Shown here: piece after piece, positions 35,899 to 45,059 of the stretch
Layout: each line of letters opens with the position of its first letter
Numbering within the stretch: position 1 is the first letter of the stretch
Origin: Marinomonas sp. SBI8L
Lineage (GTDB): Bacteria > Pseudomonadota > Gammaproteobacteria > Pseudomonadales > Marinomonadaceae
Length of the DNA: 64,000 bases
Assembly: GCF_001624705.1 (NCBI RefSeq)
Contig: NZ_JSEO01000004.1
Span: forward strand, 62,001 to 126,000
Direction of reading: 5' to 3'
Program-made: the position numbers and the translations under genes
The notes under the pieces: model-generated
Told to the model about the DNA's origin: nothing
Databases searched by the model: none
Seen by the model: only the letters and a program-made list of their open reading frames with translations

Positions 35899-37077
35899 AT
35901 GACAGCTATTCCTGACTTTAAAAGCCCTGATTTTCTCAAGGCACACATAGCAAAAACCATGCACTTCTATCATCCTAGATGCATTGATCCTGACGGTGGT
36001 TTTTTTCATTTTTTCAAAGATAACGGCGATATTTACGATACAAAAACACGCCACTTAGTAAGCAGTACTCGCTTTATTTTTAATTATGCAAAAGCATTTC
36101 AAGCCAGTCGTAACCCTGACTATTTTGAAGCCATGCTCCATGGTGTGAGCTACTTAAGAGAACGCCATAAAAAAGCAGATGGCGGTTATACCTGGCTACT
36201 TGAAGGAGACAAAAACCTAGATAACACCAACCATTGCTATGGCTTAGCCTTTGTTGTTTTAGCTTATGCCCAAGCGCTCGAATCTGGTGTAGAAGAGGCA
36301 AGAAGCTGGTTAGATGAAACCTACAACTTGATGGAAACACATTTTTGGGATGAAGAGTTTGGCCTTTACAAAGATGAAATCTCTGATAATTGGCAAACTG
36401 CTTCTGACTACCGCGGGCAAAATGCCAATATGCATAGCTGTGAAGCCATGCTAGCTGCCTTTGATGCAACAGGTGAAGACCGTTATCTAGAACGTGCCAA
36501 ACTACTTGCTAAGAATATCTGTCAGCGTCAAGCAAACTTAGCTGAAGGTCAAATTTGGGAACACTATGATGTAAACTGGCAAATTGATTGGCAATACAAT
36601 CTAGATGATCCTAAACATTTATTCCGCCCTTGGGGTTTTCAACCAGGCCATCAGACAGAGTGGAGTAAGCTTTTGCTTATGCTTAATCACAGAGCACCTG
36701 AAGCTTGGTTAATCACCACGGCTAAAAGTCTATTTGATCAAGCTTGGGATAAAGCATGGGACCAAACTGATAGTGGCCTCATCTATGGTTATGGACCAGA
36801 TGGCTCAATGTGTGATGGGGATAAATACTTTTGGGTTCAAGCAGAAAGCTTTGCCGCTGCGGCTTGGCTTGCAAAAGCCACTCAAGAGGATAAATACTGG
36901 GATATCTATACAAAGCTTTGGCAATACGCTTGGGATCATATGATAGACCATGAATATGGTGCTTGGTTTAGAATTCTAACCAAAGATAATCAAGCTATGG
37001 ATGATTGTAAAAGCCCAGCGGGGAAAACAGACTATCACACCATGGGCGCCTGCTATGAAGTACTACCTCTAGTTTAG
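35899..37077 (+). CDS. AGE family epimerase/isomerase
   Basis: Cytosolic (alpha/alpha)6-barrel sugar enzyme of 392 residues, in the N-acylglucosamine 2-epimerase family that includes mannose isomerase, YihS and cellobiose epimerase. The ATG at 35899 follows AGTGAG and gives a usual family length; an in-frame GTG at 35860 is less likely. Landmarks: RHLVSSTRFIFNYAKAF near the N-terminus, DYRGQNANMHSCEAMLAAF, HLFRPWGFQPGHQTEWSKLL and the C-terminal DYHTMGACYEVL, which carry the paired catalytic His residues of the family. Exact substrate is unclear; aldose-ketose interconversion at C2 (mannose-fructose type) is the safest guess. Divergent from a ROK repressor that probably controls it. Confidence 0.93.
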   Translation: MTAIPDFKSPDFLKAHIAKTMHFYHPRCIDPDGGFFHFFKDNGDIYDTKTRHLVSSTRFIFNYAKAFQASRNPDYFEAMLHGVSYLRERHKKADGGYTWLLEGDKNLDNTNHCYGLAFVVLAYAQALESGVEEARSWLDETYNLMETHFWDEEFGLYKDEISDNWQTASDYRGQNANMHSCEAMLAAFDATGEDRYLERAKLLAKNICQRQANLAEGQIWEHYDVNWQIDWQYNLDDPKHLFRPWGFQPGHQTEWSKLLLMLNHRAPEAWLITTAKSLFDQAWDKAWDQTDSGLIYGYGPDGSMCDGDKYFWVQAESFAAAAWLAKATQEDKYWDIYTKLWQYAWDHMIDHEYGAWFRILTKDNQAMDDCKSPAGKTDYHTMGACYEVLPLV

Positions 37078-37102
37078 CTTCTATCTATTTACCTCTGAAC
37101 CC

Positions 37103-37140
37103 AAGGGCAAGGTTTCGCAAAAAAATGAAACCTTGCCCTT
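37103..37140 (+). terminator. Terminator after AGE epimerase gene
   Basis: Perfect 14-bp stem (aagggcaaggtttc and complement) with a 10-base A-rich loop, 26 bp past the stop codon. The T-run after it is short. Confidence 0.75.
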
Positions 37141-37346
37141 CCAATCGATATAGCCTTTTACGCACTCAAGTGAGTGAGCTCATTTCCACTTGGATCTCAA
37201 GCTAAATTAAGCTTGATCTCCCCTTAAATCTAGACCAATGTCTAACCCGTTTAATATCACAAATACACCAGAAACTAGCCCTAGGGATTTTTCATTAGGC
37301 CCTAAATACAGTATGATTCGGGTCAAATTTGTGATGAGAGTTTGAT

Positions 37347-38294
37347 ATGCAGTTAGATAAAGTGGATTTAAATTTACTTCGTTACTTAGACTCTCTACTT
37401 CGAGAACAAAATGTTACTCATGCGGCAAACCAGCTTGGGATTACTCAACCAGCAATGAGTAACGGTCTTCGTCGTTTAAGAGATTTATTTCACGATCCTC
37501 TCTTAGTAAGAACCAGTGATGGCATGATGCCAACAGCACTGGCAATTCAACTTCAACCAAGAGTAAGTTTAATTCTTCAATCTGTGGATGAAGTGCTTCA
37601 TCTAGGGCAAAGCTTTGATGCAGGTTCTAGCTCTCGCGTATTCCGTATTATGGCCAGTGATTACGCCGAAGCTACTCTTATTCCACCTCTCATGGCAAGA
37701 CTGCAAAAAGAAGCGCCAAACGTTATTTTGGATGTCATGAACCCCAGTGATGTGAGCTTTCATGATGTTGAAAAAGGCAAAGTGGACCTCATTATCAACC
37801 GCTTTGAGACCTTACCTCAATCTTTTCATCAAAAGTCAGTCTGGGTTGATAGGTTTGCTTGTATCGCCCATAAAGACAGTGAACTTGCCAAAAGCCCTAG
37901 CCTAGACGCTTATATGAACGCTCAGCACGTTTGGGTTAGTAAAACAGGTTTTGGGGTAGGTGTTGGTGTACAGCCAGATGAAGTTCAAAAGCTTGGCTGG
38001 GTTGACTCAACACTTGCTGATATGGGATTAAAACGCAGTATTCGTTTATTTACTCGTAACTATAATGTGGCCATGCGAGCGACAGAGCAATTAGGTTTAG
38101 TGGCAACACTTCCCTTACTTGCAACTCGTTTATTAGGTGAAAGCACAGAAATTGTTGTACTTCCTACGCCTTTTGAAATTCCACCTGTTGAATTAAAGAT
38201 GCTGTGGAGTCCTTTACTACAACATGATCCTGGCCATATGTGGATACGTCAGACCATTTCAGCTTGTGCTCAAGTGATTGCAGATAGCAATTAA
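37347..38294 (+). CDS. LysR family transcriptional regulator
   Basis: A 315-residue LysR-type regulator. N-terminal winged helix-turn-helix about 6-65 (LNLLRYLDSLLREQNVTHAA, LGITQPAMSNGLRRLRDLF, DPLLVRT), in the style of the NahR/NodD/SyrM subgroup with 'VDLNLL' at the start. The effector-binding domain covers about 93-300 (FRIMASDYAEATLIPPLMARL, VDLIINRFETLP). GAGAG stands before the ATG. No divergent partner gene, so its target cannot be read from context; it is flanked by terminators and seems monocistronic. Confidence 0.93.
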   Translation: MQLDKVDLNLLRYLDSLLREQNVTHAANQLGITQPAMSNGLRRLRDLFHDPLLVRTSDGMMPTALAIQLQPRVSLILQSVDEVLHLGQSFDAGSSSRVFRIMASDYAEATLIPPLMARLQKEAPNVILDVMNPSDVSFHDVEKGKVDLIINRFETLPQSFHQKSVWVDRFACIAHKDSELAKSPSLDAYMNAQHVWVSKTGFGVGVGVQPDEVQKLGWVDSTLADMGLKRSIRLFTRNYNVAMRATEQLGLVATLPLLATRLLGESTEIVVLPTPFEIPPVELKMLWSPLLQHDPGHMWIRQTISACAQVIADSN

Positions 38295-38307
38295 CCACTT
38301 AAAAACG

Positions 38308-38335
38308 GCCAAACATCCAGATACCGATGTTTGGC
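38308..38335. terminator. Hairpin between convergent LysR and carbonic anhydrase genes
   Basis: Perfect 10-bp stem (gccaaacatc and complement, loop 8) preceded by an A-run, so it best terminates the minus-strand gene and may act in both directions. Confidence 0.65.
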
Positions 38336-38376
38336 AAGCTTCCAGATAATCTTTAATCTAGTCCAGTGCTAGGCTT

Positions 38377-38976
38377 CTAATTAGAGCTAACGGTAACATC
38401 TAGGTCTTTAATAAGACCATTATTAATACCGTAAACCCAACCATGTACATGCAGCTCTTGATCATTATTCCAAGCCTTCTGCACTATGCTGGTCTGGCAA
38501 ACGTTATTCACCTGCTCCATGACATTTAGCTCACATAGAAGATCGAACTTACGCTTTTCATCGGTTTCAGCATCCATTTTTTCCTGATGAAAACGGTGAA
38601 CGTCTTTAATATGCCTCAGCCAATTATCAATCAATCCATGTTCTTCACTATCTAGCGCTGCCTTAATGCCACCACAACCATAATGACCTACCACCATGAT
38701 GTGTTTAACCTTTAGCACCTCAACCGCAAATTGAATAACTGATAGACAGTTTAGATCCGTGTGCACAACCACATTTGCGATATTCCTATGTACAAAAACC
38801 TCACCAGGCATGAGATTGATAATCTCATTTGCAGGTACACGACTATCAGCACAACCTATCCATAAATACTCTGGCTTTTGTTGTTTTGATAGGGTTTCAA
38901 AAAAATCTGGCTGTTCACGTGTAATTGATTCAGCCCATTCTCTGTTATTTGAAAATAGATTATCTAGCTTAGACAT
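38377..38976 (-). CDS. can: Beta-class carbonic anhydrase
   Basis: Zinc enzyme of 199 residues interconverting CO2 and bicarbonate in the cytosol. Zinc ligands Cys42, His98 and Cys101 are visible in WIGCADSRVP and VVGHYGCGG, with the Asp44-Arg46 dyad. The start at 38976 is chosen because GGAGA lies nine bases before it and the family begins near here; the open frame extends to 39036 into the end of rlmA. The gene follows rlmA by four bases, suggesting one transcript. No signal peptide. Confidence 0.95.
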   Translation of the reverse strand: MSKLDNLFSNNREWAESITREQPDFFETLSKQQKPEYLWIGCADSRVPANEIINLMPGEVFVHRNIANVVVHTDLNCLSVIQFAVEVLKVKHIMVVGHYGCGGIKAALDSEEHGLIDNWLRHIKDVHRFHQEKMDAETDEKRKFDLLCELNVMEQVNNVCQTSIVQKAWNNDQELHVHGWVYGINNGLIKDLDVTVSSN

Positions 38977-38980
38977 TAAA

Positions 38981-39838
38981 TTAAGTCTCCAATATCCCTT
39001 CTTGTTTGCGCTTTTGCAAAACAGTAAAAGTGACATCTGCAGTTAAAGATAAGTGAGTGAGTGCTTCGATTGCTTTACGTCCCGCGTATGGAGCCTTATG
39101 CATATGAGGTGTCATAGCGAGTAAATTCATCAATTCTTCATTTGAGTTTACCTCAAAAGAAAAACGTAAGGACTGGGTTGAAATGACATCAAGACCTTCT
39201 ATCCCGTTATAATTAGGCGCTTTATAAGACCTAATTTCTGGATAAAGTACTTCTCTCAATTCAAGTAGATGATCTGCACCTGAATCTGCCACTAGAACAA
39301 AACCTTGTTCCGTGAGTACACGTTCAAATTCAGACCAAACAGGAAAACCAAATAAACATAATATGCCATCAAACCTATTTTCAGGCATGGGCAAATGACC
39401 ATTTGAGGCAACAAGCCAAGACAAGGATTTATTACGCTTACTTGCAGATGTTACTGCCCATTTTGAGATATCCAGGCCTATGCTAGAGACCAGAGAGTAA
39501 TCCGTTTGCTCTTGCAGATGTGATAGATAGTAACCTTCACCACAACCCGCATCTAATAAGCATATTTGCTTATCTGTATAATTTGCAGCAAAACCTTTAA
39601 CAATTTCATTTACTTTTTTAGCTATGCCTAGATAAGACTGACTATTTAAGAAAGCCTGTCTTGCCGCTACCATGGCTTTGTTATCACCAGGGTCTTTAGA
39701 GCGTTTATTTTGTACAGGCAGTAAATTCGCATAGCCTGTTTTGGCGAGATCAAAAGTATGGCCATTTGGACAAACAAGCGATCGTGCTTCTAAAGTTAAT
39801 GGCTCGCCATCAAGAGGGCATATTAAGTTGTCTAACAC
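38981..39838 (-). CDS. rlmA: 23S rRNA (guanine-N1) methyltransferase RlmA family
   Basis: SAM-dependent enzyme of about 285 residues methylating a guanine in the helix-35 region of 23S rRNA (G745 in Escherichia coli). A GTG at 39838 gives MLDNLICPLDG, aligning with known RlmA starts; the open frame continues to a TTG at 39886. N-terminal zinc finger with Cys pairs in ICPLDG and VCPNGHTFD, followed by the signature AKTGYANLLPVQNKRSKDPGD. SAM-binding motif LLDAGCGEGYYL. The closing segment TPHMHKAPYAGR is also family-typical. Upstream of the carbonic anhydrase in the same direction. Confidence 0.92.
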   Translation of the reverse strand: MLDNLICPLDGEPLTLEARSLVCPNGHTFDLAKTGYANLLPVQNKRSKDPGDNKAMVAARQAFLNSQSYLGIAKKVNEIVKGFAANYTDKQICLLDAGCGEGYYLSHLQEQTDYSLVSSIGLDISKWAVTSASKRNKSLSWLVASNGHLPMPENRFDGILCLFGFPVWSEFERVLTEQGFVLVADSGADHLLELREVLYPEIRSYKAPNYNGIEGLDVISTQSLRFSFEVNSNEELMNLLAMTPHMHKAPYAGRKAIEALTHLSLTADVTFTVLQKRKQEGILET

Positions 39839-39966
39839 AGTATCAATAGATCCTAAAAAATATTGGGCTAGTCTAGGCAGATACAACTAAGGAAACAAGA
39901 AGAATAACCCTAATGCATAGACGCAATTACTATTTGTCTTTAAGTTTATCTCTCATCCAGCATTAT

Positions 39967-42153
39967 CTAATGCAATGCCCGAAAGTTCTTTGATAGGTTT
40001 CCCGACTCTTGCTGCATATAAACAGTAAAATCATTACTAGACATAGGCTTAGCAAAGAAGAAACCTTGCACCTCCTGGCACTCATAGGTTTTGAGAACAT
40101 TAAGTTGAGAGTAATTCTCTACGCCTTCAGCAATCACTTTTAAATTAAGGCTGGAAGCCATGGCAATCGTTGCTTTTACAATCGCATTATCATCTGAATT
40201 ACTACCAAGATCCCGCACAAATGACCTGTCTATCTTCAATGTCTGTATAGGAAACTTTTTCAGATAAGCCAAAGAAGAGTAACCCGTACCAAAATCATCA
40301 ATTGAAAGGCTTAAACCCAACTCTCGAAAACCATGTAGTTTTTCTATAGTCTGATCAGCATCGGCCATCAACATACTTTCAGTTAATTCAAGCTCAAGAT
40401 TTTTCGGATTCACACCCGTTTCTGCTAACACCTCTTTTACCATGTAGACGAGATCAGCCTGCATAAACTGACGACCAGATAAATTTACCGACAAACTAAT
40501 CTCTGGGTAGCCCTGCTCACGCCATTTCTGCAATTGTTTACAGGCAGTACGAATTACCCATTCACCTAATGGCAAAATAAGGCCTGTCTCTTCAGCAATC
40601 GGAATAAATCTATCTGGTGAAATCAAACCAAATTCGGGATGCTGCCAACGAATTAACGCTTCCGCCCCTACCGTATACTGATCTGACAAACGCACTTTTG
40701 GCTGATAATAAAGTTCAAACTCTTGATTCTCAATAGCGCGCCTTAAGCCACCGCCTAGTGTCATATAAGCATTCAAAGATTGAGACATCTTACTGTTATA
40801 AACTTTATAGGAGTTATGACCGATGGATTTTGCACGATACATTGCCACATCAGCCCGCTGTAACAAGGTATCAACATCCTCACCATGGCTTGGGTAATGG
40901 GCAATCCCTATGCTGGCAGTAATCAGCATTTCCATTTCAGCAATTGGATAGGCCGAGCAAGCCGCTTGCATCAAACTTTGTGCCAGCAGCTCAAGCTCAT
41001 CAATAGATTTAATATCTTCTTGTATCAAAGCAAACTCATCACCCCCAAGGCGAAATAACCTTGCACCTTTAGGCAGAGTAACCAAAAGGCGTTTTGCCAC
41101 TTGGACAATCAACTCATCTCCAACCCTATGACCAAAGCTGTCATTCACTACTTTAAAGCCATCTAAATCTAAATAAAGCACACCAAATTCTTGTGACCTT
41201 AAGTGTGAGTTTTTTAAAGTCAAATCCAACTCTTGGTAAAGTAAGTGACGATTAGGTAAGTCTGTCAAAGGGTCATAGTTTTTCAGTTTGAATAAAGAGT
41301 TTTCCTGTTCTCTTAAATTATTAATATCCAGTAATGACAAAAAGTTTTGTGCTTTTTGCGCATCATAATGCATTTCGATTTGATGCCAACGAATACCTTG
41401 ATTCGTAGTAAGCCTTACCTCCCAAGTTAAAGGGAAACCATGATGATTTAAGGCCTCTTTAGAGGATAAAAATTTAATTGCTTTATTTAAGTCGGAGTTA
41501 AGCGCAAAGATATCTTTTAAGTTATCGACATCAGAAAAGGTATCATTGAATAATGCGCTTGCTTCAATTAAACGGTATTTGTCATCGAATACAGCCAAAG
41601 AGAGTTGTGAAAACTCGGTAATTGGCATCATAAGTGGCAAGTTACTGACTTCATCAATAGGAGGATTTTTCTCAACAGGAGCATTTAGATGAATCGGTAT
41701 GTTTTTATATGCTTCTGCTTCTATTGGTGCTATTTTCGGTTTTAGCCGCTTGGTCGTTTGCTCTGTCGATTTATGAGTTTGATCACCTTTTTCATTTGGC
41801 GTCACCTCGCTTCTAAACAGGGTTCGCCTTTTGACGGCCTTAGCTTTAATGCCATAGGTATTCGCTCCCAAGGAAATAATACTCCCTTGGCAGTCATAGT
41901 AATGACCTTTAACACATTGAAATGCCCAAGTAAGAGGCGTTGTTGGTCCTTTATCACAAGACGTAATAAACCGAGCAAATCGACGCTTCAAATTTGCTGA
42001 AATGGCAGGTAATGCCTGCTTACTGTTCGGATTAGACTCGACAAAGAGCTCAGTGGCTGCTTGGTTACACCAAGCAATACTGGCATGATCAACGTCTACC
42101 ACCCATTCGGGAATTTTGGCTATCTCCTTTAGCCTCGTACTTTTAATAGACAT
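39967..42153 (-). CDS. PAS-GGDEF-EAL cyclic-di-GMP enzyme
   Basis: A 728-residue soluble protein with a PAS-like region at the N-terminus (about 10-90), a second sensor region (about 180-275, [19 protein letters not shown]), a GGDEF domain about 280-445 with intact GGDEF ([13 protein letters not shown]), and an EAL domain about 460-715. The EAL part has [27 protein letters not shown] and the EGVEN segment, so metal and catalytic residues are in place and phosphodiesterase activity is likely; the GGDEF part could also be active or regulatory by GTP binding. No transmembrane helix. A linker of low complexity (about 115-165) is Lys- and Thr-rich. Signal unknown. Confidence 0.93.
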   Translation of the reverse strand: MSIKSTRLKEIAKIPEWVVDVDHASIAWCNQAATELFVESNPNSKQALPAISANLKRRFARFITSCDKGPTTPLTWAFQCVKGHYYDCQGSIISLGANTYGIKAKAVKRRTLFRSEVTPNEKGDQTHKSTEQTTKRLKPKIAPIEAEAYKNIPIHLNAPVEKNPPIDEVSNLPLMMPITEFSQLSLAVFDDKYRLIEASALFNDTFSDVDNLKDIFALNSDLNKAIKFLSSKEALNHHGFPLTWEVRLTTNQGIRWHQIEMHYDAQKAQNFLSLLDINNLREQENSLFKLKNYDPLTDLPNRHLLYQELDLTLKNSHLRSQEFGVLYLDLDGFKVVNDSFGHRVGDELIVQVAKRLLVTLPKGARLFRLGGDEFALIQEDIKSIDELELLAQSLMQAACSAYPIAEMEMLITASIGIAHYPSHGEDVDTLLQRADVAMYRAKSIGHNSYKVYNSKMSQSLNAYMTLGGGLRRAIENQEFELYYQPKVRLSDQYTVGAEALIRWQHPEFGLISPDRFIPIAEETGLILPLGEWVIRTACKQLQKWREQGYPEISLSVNLSGRQFMQADLVYMVKEVLAETGVNPKNLELELTESMLMADADQTIEKLHGFRELGLSLSIDDFGTGYSSLAYLKKFPIQTLKIDRSFVRDLGSNSDDNAIVKATIAMASSLNLKVIAEGVENYSQLNVLKTYECQEVQGFFFAKPMSSNDFTVYMQQESGNLSKNFRALH

Positions 42154-42214
42154 CGACGTAACAACTTAAAAATCAGTCGCTATTTATGCCCTAAACCATG
42201 CAATTTTACAAGCG

Positions 42215-43120
42215 CTACCAATGCTCAGGCACAACAAAAAGGCGAAGATTTTTGCTAGATCCCCCCTCTTTTCTCCAGGTTAACAGGAATAATCTTGGCC
42301 TTTCATCATCTTTAAATTTGCCCTCAAGGTCTGCTTGCCAAGTATGAAAATTTTGCCATTTATTTGTTGCAACTTCTTGATCTATTGGCGTTGAAATCCA
42401 AAAAGGCTTTAGCATCTCTTGGCTAGAAAAAAAGCCTTTATGTAACCAGTTCAGATTGTTTATTCGCACCCAAAAACCTGATTTAGCATAAGGATTAATC
42501 TCCTTATTTTTATTCTTTTCAAAATGTGTTTTATCATTCTCAAACAAAGCTAACGAGTCCAGATCTGCCAGCTGTTTAAACAAAACACCAAACATCAATA
42601 AATGTCTTTCAATAGGTAAAGAGAGAGAGTATTGCTTCAATAAAAGCTTAGCTTCAGGCAGATCCAAAATGGTTAACTGATGTGCTTTAGCTCTTTGATA
42701 TTTCTTTACGAAGCTGTCATTTTTATTAGGCCCTATCCAATGCCCTACCTCTTCATTGGATTCCAAGTAAAATTTAATTGCCACTTCAAGCTGATGAGCC
42801 TGTCCATTTGCATCAGTAACAAGCGCATCTATTTCACCTAACGTCCGTTCTGGCGAAATCAATTGAGTATGTTCTAAGATTATCTTTAAAGATGAAAAAT
42901 GATTGAGTGCAAATGAGAACAAAGTTTCGAAGTAACTGCCCAAGAAATGAGATTTACATGCTTCTACCATTTGAACCAGAGGCTTTGGGTTTTTATCTAA
43001 TTGAATGAGCTTATCTTGACTATCTGGCAGCCAGTATTTAGCTATATCAAGATCCTGATAGATAAGAGGTGCCTTTAAAACAAAAGCAAGATCATTTACC
43101 ACTTGGTGCTTAAATACCAT
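42215..43120 (-). CDS. DUF1853 family protein
   Basis: A 301-residue protein matching DUF1853: LGSYFETLFSFAL near residue 75, then RTLGEIDALVTDANG, QLEVAIKFYL and a GP-rich turn (WIGPNKND). The order E-I-D ... E-V-x-x-K resembles the acidic/lysine core of PD-(D/E)xK nuclease-like folds, so a nucleic-acid-related role is possible, though this is only a pattern. It lies six bases past the YqcC-family gene on the same strand and the two probably form an operon. Function is not known to me. Confidence 0.88.
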   Translation of the reverse strand: MVFKHQVVNDLAFVLKAPLIYQDLDIAKYWLPDSQDKLIQLDKNPKPLVQMVEACKSHFLGSYFETLFSFALNHFSSLKIILEHTQLISPERTLGEIDALVTDANGQAHQLEVAIKFYLESNEEVGHWIGPNKNDSFVKKYQRAKAHQLTILDLPEAKLLLKQYSLSLPIERHLLMFGVLFKQLADLDSLALFENDKTHFEKNKNKEINPYAKSGFWVRINNLNWLHKGFFSSQEMLKPFWISTPIDQEVATNKWQNFHTWQADLEGKFKDDERPRLFLLTWRKEGGSSKNLRLFVVPEHW

Positions 43121-43126
43121 GCTTGC

Positions 43127-43453
43127 TTACTCTTCATTCAAACAGAAATCTAACATTTTTAAGGCGTTAACAACTGCGCTTTTTACCTGCTTATCTTGTG
43201 TTTTATAAAAGTCTTCAGCCATAGGAGCGATATTTGAATGATTAGGCAGGGCTTGACCTTGGGCCAACATGGTTTTAAATCTCGCTATCATGACAAACCT
43301 TAACCATTGATCAAAACCCATAGTATCAATACAGAAAGGTTGCTGACTGGCTAGAGCTTGGTCACTTGGTTCAGCCATTTGCCAAACATTGACCTCACGC
43401 ATAACCTTTTCGAGGTTAAGCAAAGAATCTGCTAATTTATGATGTTTATCCAA
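43127..43453 (-). CDS. YqcC family protein (DUF446)
   Basis: A small 108-residue protein of the YqcC family: VMREVNVWQMAEPSDQALAS, then QPFCIDTMGFDQWLRFVMI and IAPMAEDFY. The start is placed at a TTG (43453) with GGGAGA upstream, which gives the usual family length of about 109 residues; the open frame runs further to a GTG at 43537, but that 28-residue extension has no counterpart in the family I recall. All-helical, cytosolic; YqcC homologues are often next to a tRNA pseudouridine synthase (truC), which is absent here. Role unknown. Confidence 0.85.
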   Translation of the reverse strand: MDKHHKLADSLLNLEKVMREVNVWQMAEPSDQALASQQPFCIDTMGFDQWLRFVMIARFKTMLAQGQALPNHSNIAPMAEDFYKTQDKQVKSAVVNALKMLDFCLNEE

Positions 43454-43555
43454 CCTGATTTCTCTCCCAAAAAAAGGTAATATTGCAGCCATACTATAAC
43501 GCATTGTCATCTGGACCCAATCTCCAATAGACACCACTTAAGAGCATTCGCGTAA

Positions 43556-44620
43556 ATGAATAATATTGAATCCCTTACAGACCTTTTTGAACTCGTTGGC
43601 TGTAAAGCAAGTTTTTATGACATTGGCCGTCATGTTAGCAAAATCACACCAGCGCAAGTTATTCAATTTGATAAGAAACAGCAGCCATATCCATATGCTT
43701 TTAAACAGCAAGCTTGGTTAGCCATTTTATTACATCCGTTGAAAGCCGAGCAGAATGCAGAGCCAGTTATCTGGTTTATTCGCTTACCAATAGATGAAAA
43801 AGGTAGCCTTAATTTAGGCACAAGAGATCATTTAATTAAATCTATTGTTGATAGAATTTTAAATAAAGATGGCAGCACGGACATTAGCGATGCCCTTAAG
43901 GACAACCCTTACGCTTTCCAGCCTGACCACGAAAGAATGGCCAGTTTTCATGCTGCATTATCTGTTCAGTTTAAAAAAGATGCGTCTAGTTTTTTCAATC
44001 AATTAGTCACTTACTTAGAATCTGATCTAAACGAAGAAGACACATCTTGGCAGGCTCTTGGCCTTCAAGGGATTGCTGACCTTGCTGTGAGAGCAAATCA
44101 AGAGAAGTATTTAGCTTTGATCAAAAAAGCGATTGAATTTGCCCCTCAGCCTGTTGCGGTTGCACTCGCTAAAGCACTGGAACATGAACGCCCTGAAGAA
44201 GACTACTTAAACTTTGTTGAGGCTATTTACCCAACGAGAGGTAATACGGAATGGAGAGCTGCGTTAATTCGTTCTGTTTCCAAAGCAGCGCCATCTGAGA
44301 AACTATTGCAATCAATCAAACTTTCTTTAGTAACGGGTGAAAATCAAGCAACAGATGATGAGTTACAGCTCATTGTGGCTATCGTCGCTAAATGCCCTTC
44401 TTGGTTTAACACTGACCCAGAGCTTTTGTCTTTAGCAATGGAGAATCTCGCTAATCGTACTGATGGCTATGTTGCTTTTTCTCAGATCGCTTCTGAATTA
44501 AGCCATACACCAGTTGTACGTGGTTCGCTTTGGTCACTCTTTAGAGGAGAAAATCGCAGCCCTAAACTGACTCAAGCCATAGGAAGTCTATTTACAAAAG
44601 CGCCGGAACAAGTGCAATAG
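43556..44620 (+). CDS. DUF3549 family protein
   Basis: A 354-residue soluble protein that fits DUF3549: the opening SLTDLFELVGCKASFYDIGRH, then ITPAQVIQFDKKQQPYPYAF, and the later HAALSVQFKKDAS segment. The second half is a run of helical repeats, like HEAT repeats (about 145-330). No catalytic motif visible. Divergent from the YqcC-DUF1853 pair with a very short gap. It is found in Pseudomonas and Oceanospirillales relatives; no function known to me. Confidence 0.88.
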   Translation: MNNIESLTDLFELVGCKASFYDIGRHVSKITPAQVIQFDKKQQPYPYAFKQQAWLAILLHPLKAEQNAEPVIWFIRLPIDEKGSLNLGTRDHLIKSIVDRILNKDGSTDISDALKDNPYAFQPDHERMASFHAALSVQFKKDASSFFNQLVTYLESDLNEEDTSWQALGLQGIADLAVRANQEKYLALIKKAIEFAPQPVAVALAKALEHERPEEDYLNFVEAIYPTRGNTEWRAALIRSVSKAAPSEKLLQSIKLSLVTGENQATDDELQLIVAIVAKCPSWFNTDPELLSLAMENLANRTDGYVAFSQIASELSHTPVVRGSLWSLFRGENRSPKLTQAIGSLFTKAPEQVQ

Positions 44621-44637
44621 CTTTTTCTGATGCGAAT

Positions 44638-44669
44638 AAAAAAGCCATTATTTAACAATAATGGCTTTT
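44638..44669. terminator. Terminator after DUF3549 gene (bidirectional)
   Basis: Perfect 14-bp stem (aaaaagccattatt and complement, loop taac) with A- and T-runs, between the convergent DUF3549 gene and the gene at 44698. Confidence 0.9.
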
Positions 44670-44697
44670 TCGTATCTATACAGTGTCTGTAATTGAG

Positions 44698-44958
44698 TTA
44701 GTGTCGCGTGTGGTTCATATGAACTGGTGAACGCATCTGCTTTCTATGTTCTATGAAAGCCTCACTTAGTTCATAGTCTCCATTTTCATCATATTGAACC
44801 GCACCACGATTCACTAAGGCCTCTAACGTTTTAGGCAATACTTTTTGGCGACGATCTCCCTTCACAAAGAAATACTGGTCATCTACCTGCATCACTTTGA
44901 ATCCAGACTCTAAAAATCCAACACATAAATTCTGAGTAGGTGTAAGTTTCAGTTTCAT
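44698..44958 (-). CDS. Small hypothetical protein (86 aa)
   Basis: An 86-residue soluble protein starting MKLKLTPTQN, with AGGGG seven bases before the ATG. It looks like a small winged-helix or alpha-beta fold: a helix (TQNLCVGFLESGF), a strand pair (VMQVDDQYFFVKG), a helix (PKTLEALVNRGAV) and a second strand (YDENGDYELS). That order resembles winged helix-turn-helix domains, but no family is recognised and DNA binding is only a guess. The C-terminus is His- and Arg-rich. Transcribed alone, with a terminator on its downstream side. Confidence 0.7.
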   Translation of the reverse strand: MKLKLTPTQNLCVGFLESGFKVMQVDDQYFFVKGDRRQKVLPKTLEALVNRGAVQYDENGDYELSEAFIEHRKQMRSPVHMNHTRH

Positions 44959-45059
44959 GGTGCAACCCCTACGCTGTTACTTTATTTGAATGTCCGTATA
45001 AATATAGTCAATATTTATAGAAACAAAACAAAGACAGAATTTTTTCCGGTTAGTTCAGA

